Origin: Hirsutella rhossiliensis
Taxonomy: Eukaryota > Ascomycota > Sordariomycetes > Hypocreales > Ophiocordycipitaceae
Direction of reading: 5' to 3'
DNA: 64,000 nucleotides
Assembly: GCF_020360975.1 (NCBI RefSeq)
Contig: NW_025408674.1
Span: 1,178,001 to 1,242,000 of the forward strand
In this document: piece after piece, positions 55,692 to 64,000 of the stretch
Position numbering within the stretch: position 1 is the first letter of the stretch
Layout: the number at the start of each line of letters is the position of its first letter
Notes under the pieces: generated by a model
Databases searched by the model: none
Told to the model about the DNA's origin: nothing
The model's input: the letters and a program-made list of their open reading frames with translations, nothing else
Made by a program: the position numbers and the translations under genes

Positions 55692-56603
55692 ACCCCCACC
55701 TTGAAACCCACCCGTCCGTAGTCGATCTGGGCTCGCATCTATGTTCCATGGTCAGCCCGTAGAAGCTATTGCGAACCACAGCACGAGGATAAATACATTC
55801 TCCAGCCAACTCCGAGCCTTGTAAGACGCCCAGCTGAGATATCGTTGGCGTCAGTGACACAACCTCCCCTGCGCGACGTCGTGACCGGTGGTCGCGCTGG
55901 ATCGCGGCTACCTTGGTCCTTGCCCTGGCTTTCGAGGGATCATCTTGAGAGTTCTTCCCCCCCTTATGGAATCTAGCAGCCACATAAGAGTAATCTATAC
56001 CACTTGTGCTGCTTCTCATAGCAGACAAGCCTGAGTGTGGCGCGGCCTGCTCAGTCGTCGACTGCATCAAGGGTGTTGGCGCAAGAGTCCGAAAGGAGCG
56101 GGCACTTCCTTGGCTTGGTGGAATTGGCGTCCCCAGCACTACCCGCGGCTGGTCAATCGACTCTTCGAAAGACCTCGCCGTATGACGCCCCAGTAACGTC
56201 TCTGATGACGCAGGCCGGGTTCCAGATCTGTTCTGCGCAGGCGATAATCCGACGACTGGGTCGGTTCTCTTTGATGCGGGTCTCTGAGGCGAGGAGGACG
56301 GATTGCGACGTCCCTCAAGGTCTGGGTCGCGCCTCTGGACCTGGAGTACTTCAATTGATCAGCATTGAACACCTCACGGAGTTAGGGATAAAAGCCAACA
56401 TGAGAGGCGCGCTGATTGCGGCAGCTCAGGCAGCTCCTGTGTGCCCAACCGACTTCCGTCTGCCGAGGAAGTCTTCCGCGAGTTTCTCTTCGCGACAGCG
56501 AATGCACACGATGGAAACTACCCCATCTTGGGCCCCTCGATGAGTAGGTACGGGACTCATTGTAAACGAAAGAAACAACAGAAAGACGCGGTGTGATCGC
56601 CAT
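55692..56603 (-). pseudogene. Possible zinc-binding N-terminal part upstream of Helitron 1
   Basis: On the minus strand, ~56559-56400 encodes VVSIVCIRCREEKLAEDFLG and, in the next frame, SCLSCRNQRAS: a CxxC...CxxCR pattern like the zinc-binding heads found on some fungal Helitron proteins. The remaining ORFs to 55681 are Ser/Arg-rich and unrecognised. It could be the true N-terminus of the Helitron protein or a separate gene. Confidence 0.35.
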
Positions 56604-57260
56604 GCTCAGGGGCGGCTACGAAGATTGGACCCATTTTTTCGGGAGTCATCATCCAGTTGAGTTACGTTTTACAAAACCTCAACCAATCAGAAGCCGAAAA
56701 ACTTAACGAATCCCTGTCAGCACCACGAGAGGAAGGCTCGCCAGCCGCGGCTCGCGCAAAGAAGCCTTTCGGAACGAAATTTGGCGACAAGAGAACCGGA
56801 GAAGAGTTGGCTACAGAAGAGAGAGAGAGAGTTGGCGACAGTAGATAGGAGACAGGAAGAAGAGTGAGGTCGAGATACGAGACACGGCGAGAGACGTAGA
56901 GCATTATCGTGAGTGAAACCGAGACAGAGCGTCGGGAAGGCAGGCTAGGCCGCTGGAGGAAAATTTGGTTTAAAAAGGCGCAAACTCAAAGGGCGTGGAG
57001 AGACGGCAGGGTTGAAGAGAGATGTGAGTGGGTAATGCATGTCTGGGCGAGTGGAAGGCTCGGAAAATTTACATGTGCTACCGGTATAAGTCGTAGGTAT
57101 AAACAGAATAAGGAGTATATTGGGAAGTTTTGACTTGATCGTCTTCATGAAAAGGAGAACAAGAAGAGAAGAGAATGTGCTATTCGAGCCTTTGGCAGTT
57201 GATTTTGAGGATGATGAGACATGTTGTCATGTTGTATTGTTTCGTTTGATGCTTTAAAGT
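56604..57260. other. AG-rich stretch, nothing recognised
   Basis: Contains GAGAGAGAGAG at ~56820 and many GAGACAGG-like purine runs. No gene or repeat boundary assigned. The Helitron 1 5' end probably lies here. Confidence 0.4.
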
Positions 57261-58672
57261 TCAGAGAATATTCTTGGGCGGACGTCGGGCGCGCAGTGGT
57301 CGGGAAGATATCGACGCGGGAGGTCTGATAGAGCCAGAGGCGGATGTGTCTTGGTGATTGACCTGTTCGGTGTCCGTCTCTGACTCTGCGGGGTCTTCCG
57401 GGGACAGAAAGGAGGAGGTATCGGATTTGGGGGAGTCTTGACCGTCACAGTCGGTGATTATGGTGGAAGTTTCGGGAGAAAGTCGCGGTCTCTTGGTTGG
57501 GGTTTGGTAGGGATCGGGCAATGACCGACTTGATGCCAGCATAAGGGGATCGACTGGGCCAGAAGCATGCGGCGTGGGGGAGGCGGGGCTTTGGGCGGCC
57601 TTGGGTTTCTTCGTAGAGGTAAACCTGGCCAACGCAACGCTATAGTCCGAGGGATTGCCGACCGCGCTCTTGGGTGTCGTCGGCAGTAGTTGTGTTGCAG
57701 AAGCCTGGCCGGACATGGCCTTGTCGTGGAAAGTCCACGTGTCGGGGACGACGATGAAGATATAGTCTTGGTCGAAAGCCGGGGCATGTTTCATGATCTG
57801 GTGATCCAGTAAGCCGGCGATTTTGCCCGTACAGGTGAAGAGAGCGTTCGACTGGAACTGGCTGTCGCGCCTCTCGGTCATATTCTTGCATAGGAGGTCC
57901 AAGGATTAGCGTGAATGGGGAAGATGACGAAAACTTGGAAGGGTGAAAGCCCTTGAAGGGGTTTGCCGGGAATCCCAGGACAAATAAAGGTGGAGAGCTG
58001 GACAAAGCCGCAGCAGCTCAGCTGGGTGTCGTCAAGGGCCGCAGCCGAGTTTCCATGCAGGAGGTCGCGGCCGGAGCCGATGACAGGTCCCGTGAAGGAG
58101 ACAATGGGTTGTATCGTTGGGAAAGTATCCACCGAGCTGAGGTGCGAGTGACAATTCTATGGATATCGTCAGGAGGGCAGTGGCGACAGAGATTTGGAGC
58201 ATAGACTCACGGTTGGTAGCTGTGATCGCGGACTATAAGCGCGGGGACGGTGTATTCTGTGATGTTATCATCGTCCGACTCAAGCCATCACGTCGCTCGA
58301 TTTCCACGTCAGGGCAAAGGGATGAACACGGCCGACCATGAAGAACCATTGCTCGGTCCATTCCGAGGAGATTATCTGTTGGTTGTATATGGAAATATTA
58401 AGGCTGAAGAAGATGCAGGTCGATGGATTGCCAGTATCTGACCGGATTGCTGCATACTCCGGAGTCGACAGCCATGAGGGCGTGGGAAGGAAGACCCTCG
58501 CTAGGGTTTCTGCGTTGAGCCCTTTGACACGATGCTCATTCTGGTAGGCGAACCTAGCCGGGCAGCCGGGCTGGACAAAGGCCATCATGGACATGTCGGC
58601 GCCAGCATTTTTGGCTGTCAAGAGGTTGCCGCGGGAGGACGAGGTATCGACGTTGAGCTGGGAGGCCGACAT
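57261..58672 (-). CDS. Unrecognised multi-exon gene between the two Helitrons
   Basis: Coding sense begins MSASQLNVDTSSSRGNLLTA (58672), continues MMAFVQPGCPARFAYQNEHR, then ARVFLPTPSWLSTPEYAAIR and NQQIISSEWTEQWFFMVGRV. Probable introns follow near 58302-58268 and 58219-58166 (GTGAGT..CATAG). Further exons read FVQLSTFICPGIPGKPLQGL and, from 57900, QFQSNALFTCTGKIAGLLDH, then DYIFIVVPDTWTFHDKA. The tail is Pro/Ser-rich and ends with basic RPLRARRPPKNIL. The two hydrophobic beta-rich stretches could be OB-fold-like strands, but I do not recognise a family. A decayed second copy lies upstream at 58897-59787. Exon joins are tentative; at least one frame change may be a mutation. Confidence 0.45.
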
Positions 58673-58896
58673 CGTGAGAACATGGCAGATGTAGTCACCG
58701 TGGAAGTGTAAATGAGGGGTTACGCAGAGTGGAGGTGGGCATCCTATAAAGCAGGTTTTCTTGCTGCTCGAAAGAGGGCTCGCGGCTAGGGTCGGGAGAC
58801 TTAAGAGTCAGAGAATGCTACCTAGGTGATAGATCAGAAGCGGGGGTATGCGGGAATGAGCTGGCGAGGTTCTTGAACAGTCTCGACCATCTGGTT

Positions 58897-59787
58897 CTAT
58901 GGTCGTGAGTGAAGTAGGGAGCCGGGGGTTGGAAGTTGAGTAGGGGTGATGGCTATGTCGCGAGAAGTTGGAGGTCGGCGAACAGTAAGGTTAGTGTGGG
59001 TAAGTCTGCGGAGAAAGAAAGTCCAGCAGTACCCTTCGGTGTCATCGTTGCATGGAGTAGATAGCAAAGGCGACAATAACGAATGAGTGAAGGAAAGAAA
59101 GAGGTTATGGTAGTATTGCAGGGTCCCTTTTGACGGTCGTCGGTAGTTGGATGGGCATTGCGTGCGGCTGAGCGAGGCGGGTGCCGACCGTGTCGAGTCC
59201 ACTATTGGGACACGGTGAAGTCGGATATAGGGGACGACCTGAGGAGGAGGATGCGAGTTGGTCACGAGAACTCTCAAGAGGGTTTGCAAGTCGAGACTCC
59301 GGTGGCTAGCGACTACAAGAGGACAGGCAGGGGATCCTGGCTGTCGCTTTAGCATGAAGGCCGTTGATGCGACGTTGGTGGTGGCGAGGAGCAAACCTAG
59401 CCGGGTAGTCCGGTTGCACGAGGACACCGTGGACATGTTATCGCCGGCAGCCTTTTGGCTGTTGCTCGACGAGGTGGAGTGGCAGATATTGATGGAGCAA
59501 CTGATGCGCAAGGTGGGTGGGACGGCGTTGGAAGGGCCGGAGAGTATGGTTGGAAGTGTGCGGCGGGCGGTTGGCGCGGCCACCCCATGTGCCGGAGGTC
59601 GGCAGTAGCCAGGATTCGCTGGAGTGCGCAAAGAGAGCACGGCGATGGAAGGGCCGCCTTTGGCAAAGCTGGGGTAGCAGGTCGCACGTGGAGACCAGCC
59701 GAGGGCCGGGACGGTGGACGCACATAGGGAGGGTAAATGGGGATTACAAAGGGTAGTAGTATTGCATCGCTTCGGTACCATAGGCAA
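58897..59787 (-). pseudogene. Decayed tandem copy of the 57261-58672 gene
   Basis: Positions 59390-59500 align with 58545-58680 by eye: both contain AACCTAGCCGGG, GTGGACATGT/ATGGACATGT and GGCAGCCTTTTGGCTGT/GCCAGCATTTTTGGCTGT. In the parallel frame the residues RFAPRHHQRRINGLHAKATA echo RFAYQNEHRVKGLNAETLAR, followed by a stop. A 296-codon ORF in a different frame spans the region but is Ser/Pro/Thr-rich and probably spurious. The gene copy is therefore broken. Confidence 0.45.
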
Positions 59788-59962
59788 GCATTATAAGGGA
59801 AGAAACGCCACGGCCATGAGAGTAGTGATCGTTAGGAAGCTTCCCACTCGGAAAGAAATAGTGTACGCCAAGAAGCGAGATTATCCAAGTGGAAGTGCTC
59901 CGGAGCCAAAACTTTCTAGCTTGTTGCCAATCCACGCTAGTCGACGTCGAGGAGGCAGTAGC

Positions 59963-62900
59963 ATGGCGGACAGTCCTGCAGGGAAGCTAGGCGAGGCGGC
60001 CGCTCACCGTGGAGCCTGTTCGTTGTCAGTCGAGGATGGAGAAGAGGGTAGGAACGGGGGAGTGCCTGTTTCGGGGTGCGGAGATGATACAGGGCAACTC
60101 CGAGAAGGGCACGGAGCACGGGAGACAAGGTTGGGGCGGTTCGGGAGATACAGATCAGTGGCGAATGAAGCATTAACGTTCCGGCTGATTCAGCCTAAGC
60201 AGTCTGCGGTCGAAGAAACCGCATGGAGAAAGCATGCAGAGGCGATCGCAAAGTCACTGCCGAGAAGACCGCCGCGAGGCGGTTTGCAGTCAAGCAGAGC
60301 ACGGAAGTCCCGTAATTTGGTCAGCAGCGGAAATTCCGCGCAACGTCAGTCACCGAGTCCGCTTCCGAGGTTCGTGTTGCCTACAGAACGTGGAGACCAG
60401 GGGCAGTGGGCTCTAACAGTCCGCCCTTCATCGGCCGTTTTGCCCCAGGAGAGGTCCTGAAGGTGACGGGCAGGGAGATAAGGCGGCGACCGGCGGTGTC
60501 CCGGGTGTTCGTTCGAAAAAGGGACCGACGGTCCGACCTATCCAGCCCAAGGATACGACTTTCCAAGACCTAAGACGAACGGCGCAATTTGCAGCATCGA
60601 TTGCATGGGGTTTGCCCAAGCTCCGTCGGGGACCGGTTCGGCGGCCAAGGGCACAGGTGGGTGTGGACGATGGCGCAGCAGAGGCAGCGGACGGCTCGCT
60701 GCGCGGACAGAGGCAGTCCCGGAGGCGGGAGAAGAGAGCCCGTCTTCCTAGCCGGGATGGGCGCCCGATAAAACAGGTCCGAAGTGGAATCGGAAGGCAT
60801 AGGAGACGGGAGCTGCAGGCCGAAGACCTGGCGAGTGTGCTGCGCTTTTTGGAGGAAGACTTTGCCTTGAAGGAGAGATTGTCTAACGATCAGACGTGGT
60901 GCACGCCAATACCGCTCGAGAGGAAGGTGTCGACGGTGCGAGACTTCTATCAGGCGTTCCACGATGCGAGCACGTTGCCGATACGGACCTGCATGGTGTG
61001 CTACCGCAAGTGTACGAGAGAGAGTTGAGGAGATTACATGGGATCATTGGCTGTCAAGTTGCGTACCAAAGGGCGGCCGCTCACCATTTTCATGCCGGAG
61101 TTGCTTTCCTGAGGGCGAGTCCGTGTCGGTGTGCGCCGAGTGTGGCCGATGCCTGGCGCGCAGGAGCCTGTCGCCGGCGATCCACCTTCACAGTCGCCTT
61201 GGCTGCGAGCACATGTTCCCCGATGAGCTCAAGGGACTGACGCCGGTCGAAGAGAAGCTCATCTCGCTGAACTCATGTTACGGGTTTGTCACGAGATATA
61301 GCATTCCGGGCGGGCAGAGGCAGAGCGTGAAGTATCCGAGGCACGTCAAGGGCCACATCACAGTGTTTCCCAACAACGTGCAGGAGCTGGCCACAAAGTG
61401 CTCCCGCCCCTTTTGCAAGCACTGGACGAGATCCACATCTCGTGGCAGGGCGCGGAGAAGCCGGCACCGAGTGACCTGTCGAGTCTCTTGTCGGTGAGGC
61501 GGCGGGTGGTCGAGAGGGCCCTTGTCTGGCTGAAGCGGAACAACCCCCACTACGCCGAGATCGAGATCGACGCGGCGGAGATGGAGAGCTGGGAGACTCG
61601 ATACACGGGGTACCGTCGTCGGTGTGCGATCGTATGGAGCGGAACGAGCCGTCTGGGTGGGAGAAAGCGCGGACGGCGCACGTTGTGCCGCCCACGGAAC
61701 GCGCCGTGGACGAGGAGGGCCGGTGGAGATCGAGGAGCTCTTCGCCCTGCTCAACCAAGGACAAGAAGCCGGCGGCCAGGGTGAAGGTCACGGGCCCAAC
61801 GGAGAAGGCGCGGTTCGCGATGGAAGTGACGCCTGCCCCGACCAGAACGTTCCAGCGATCAACGAGGTGACGTCTTCTGGCATGTTCGCGCTCGACGGAC
61901 CGCCAGACGTCGCGGACGTGGAGAAGCTGCAGTTTGCCTGTGACGCTGTTGGTGAAGGTGCCGACGACGGCCGTGCGGGCCCGAGAGCGTGGGTCGGGTC
62001 CCTAGCCGGGGGGGTTCGGGGGCGTGGCGACGGTGGTTGTGAGCCATACATCCGGGTTTCGCGGGGGGGTGAGTTTACCGATTCCTTTGAGGCGTCCTTC
62101 TTTGCCAGGACGTTCCCGACCCTGTTCCCATTTGGCGTTGGGGACCAAGGCTGGTTGAAGAGACCATGGTCGACGCGGGAAGGTCACGGCCAACTTGCGA
62201 GGCAGGGCTGTCGAGGCAGAGGCGGCCGCGGAGACCCCGTATCGTCTCGAAGCTTGAACCTTCAGGCGTGGGCCGAGATCGTGCTCCGGCGCCATGGTGG
62301 TCGATTTGCACTGCACCACATCTTCGCATTTCTCGTCTTCAACATGGGGTGCGGTCGAGGAACCGCCGGGTCAGCATGTTGAGTGTGGGAGGAAGAACTT
62401 CCGCAAGGTAGAGCGCATCGTGCGTTCGATGACCACAGAAAGGCTAGCGGCGGCGAGGGTCGAGTTGGAGAGCTCGGGTAAGACGACCGATGGTGACGTG
62501 AAGGAGCTTCTCAGGAGCCTCTCGCTTTACGGCCACCGGCAGCCCATGTCGAGAGGTCCGTCTCAATATGCGGCGGAAAATCCAGTCGCTCATCGTCGGA
62601 TATGGCGTGCCGGCCATCTGGTTCACCATCAACCCGAACGACATTACGAACCCGGTGAAGCTGCGACTGGCGGCATACCGCACACGCGATCCCGACGCGG
62701 CCGAGGAGTTCTTAGAAGGCCTTGGGGATGCGTATAAGCGGGCACGGCTGGCGATATCGGATCCCATGAGCTCGGCCGTGTTCTTCCACCGCGAGATGAA
62801 GCTGTTCTTCGATCATTACGTGAAGGTCGGTGAAGAGTCGGTATTCGGGCGCATCGGCAAGTACTATGGCGCCGTGGAGACGAACGAACGAGGGCGCTTC

Positions 62901-64000
62901 ATGTTCACGGCTTGCTCTGGCTGCACGGGAACGCGCATCTCAGCTCGATGCTTGCCGACATCCACGGGGAGGATCAGGCGGCGTATCGCGAGCGAATCGT
63001 CCGATACATCGATAGCGTCTTCTCAGAGGTAAGAATGCCTACCTAAGATATGCCACCGGGAGCCTGAAGTACTCTTCTGATGGCCAAGTGGGGCCGGGTT
63101 GACGTGCAAGGCAGGATCTGGACCAGGAAAGTTTTGCGCCGTGCAAGCGGGCGATCTGTGACGGGCGGTATTGGTTCCCTGCTGGACAACGCCGCGCAGT
63201 TCTCGGCCGCGTTTATTGAGGAGGCCAACTTCTGTGCCGGCGCGACGCAGGTGCACACGCATAGCCCGACCTGTGTGAAGTATTCCTTGGGCAAAGGAGG
63301 GCGGAAGGGGACCTCTGCCGGTTCAAGGCGCCATGGAGGTTAGTCGACAAGACCGCCCTCACGGCAGACGGGGTGCTGCAGATCCGGAGGACACACAGCA
63401 TGGTCAATCGATGGAACGAGGCTATTGCTGTCGGGCTCCGGCACAACCATGATATTTCCTTCATTGCGACGCAGCGCAAGACAATGGCCCTCATCTATTA
63501 TGTCACGAACTACGCGACCAAGGTGGAGGACCCGGTGTGGAAGCGTGTGGCGGCCGCGGCCGAGCTCCTGGCCGCCTCAACAGGTGATGGCACGGCCAAC
63601 GGAGGGCGGGACGGTGGCGGAGACGCTGCCACCGATGACCCTGTCAGGGAACAGGACGCGACAGTTCCTGATGAGAGTGGCGAACCGCGTGTTCACGGAG
63701 CGTCCGCTATCACAGGTCGAGGTCGTCGCTCACCTTCTCGGATATCCGGCCGAGTTCACCGACAGCAGCGCGTGGGCGTACCTGAACTGTTCTCTGCTGT
63801 ACTGGAAGTCTTTCGGCGATGGCGGCATCTCCGAGAAGCCAGTGGCGCTGCGGCTATGGATGACACCTTGGATGAGTCGGTCGTCGTCGAAGAAGAAGGC
63901 CTGAGAATCTCCCACGTCGAGGCGTACCAGCACCGGGAGAGCTGCTGAAAGGCCTATGCCTGTATGACTACATATCGATCGTCAGACTGAAACGCATCGG
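59963..64000 (+). pseudogene. Helitron Rep gene (family 2), partial at window end
   Basis: A likely start at 59963 (MADSPAGKLGEAAAHRGACS) leads through a basic N-terminal region to a DUF6570-like segment: FYQAFHDASTLPIRTCMVCY, CAECGRCLARRSLSPAIHL, GLTPVEEKLISLNSCYGFVT. The Helitron-like N domain follows at ~62050-62900: FARTFPTLFPFGVGDQGWLK, FRKVERIVRSMTTERLAAAR, VPAIWFTINPNDITNPVKL. The HUH motif LHVHGLLWLHGN is at ~62893-62930, a possible intron starts GTAAGA at ~63030, then RRTHSMVNRWNEAIAVGLRH and the Tyr motif YYVTNYATK at ~63496-63524. The helicase is past the window. Several frame changes (near 61020, 61480, 61650, 62380) break it. Its Rep motifs differ from family 1, so it is a separate lineage. 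Confidence 0.85.

Noticed and set aside
58897..59787. 296-codon ORF as a real protein
   Set aside because: Low-complexity Ser/Pro/Thr content, and the parallel frame aligns with the neighbouring gene copy.

Overview
The window looks like a transposon-saturated accessory compartment of a filamentous ascomycete (Pezizomycotina, probably Sordariomycetes). The evidence is short introns of 47-51 bp with GT..AG ends, fungal-only gene families (DUF3723, fungal kinase-like proteins, ferric-reductase-like proteins), and fungal-type Copia, chromoviral Gypsy, Tad1-like LINE, Fot1/pogo, Tc1, hAT and Helitron elements. No rRNA, tRNA, CRISPR or bacterial operon signal was seen. Most coding sequence is broken by frameshifts or stops. 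The exceptions are a J-domain-like gene (599 codons over two exons) and a small kinase-like gene (254 codons over two exons), both open across a clean intron.

Layout. 1-3.9 kb: remains of a ferric reductase (minus), a kinase-like protein (minus) and a DUF3723 protein (plus). 3.9-9.5 kb: a solo LTR (family B) and a Copia element with both LTRs, a TCGAG target-site duplication (TSD) and a half-tRNA-iMet-like primer site. 9.7-11.5 kb: J-domain-like gene. 12.0-14.5 kb: a lone TIR-like sequence and a decayed Ulp1-type protease gene. 15.0-23.1 kb: two inverted LTRs of family A; the second is split by a 7.1-kb chromodomain Gypsy element whose 5' LTR is itself split by a Tc1 element. 23.2-26.1 kb: Copia LTR debris, a family-B solo LTR split by a 1.1-kb TIR element carrying an ORF, and the small kinase-like gene. 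26.9-28.8 kb: pogo element with 70-bp perfect TIRs. 29-32.4 kb: a coiled-coil ORF, a second B solo LTR, and a 17-bp minisatellite of about 1.45 kb. 32.4-35.6 kb: hAT-1, inserted inside that minisatellite. 36.7-43.4 kb: a stack of nested insertions (pogo fragment, LTR A3, Copia-2 with identical LTRs, hAT-2, a solo LTR). 43.5-45 kb: two unrecognised ORFs. 45-50.7 kb: Tad1-like LINE on the minus strand with a solo Gypsy LTR in its 3' part. 50.7-56.6 kb: Helitron RepHel gene on the minus strand. 57.3-59.8 kb: two tandem minus-strand copies of an unrecognised gene. 60-64 kb: a second, different Helitron Rep gene on the plus strand, cut by the window end.

How the parts relate. The nested TSDs give a partial order of insertion. 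The mix of FRE, DUF3723 and kinase-like genes recalls the accessory cargo known from Starship giant transposons, but no tyrosine-recombinase captain is visible, so a Starship origin is only an inference. The least explained pieces are the 1085-bp TIR element with its cargo ORF (23743-24827) and the duplicated minus-strand gene lying head-to-head with the second Helitron (57261-59787).
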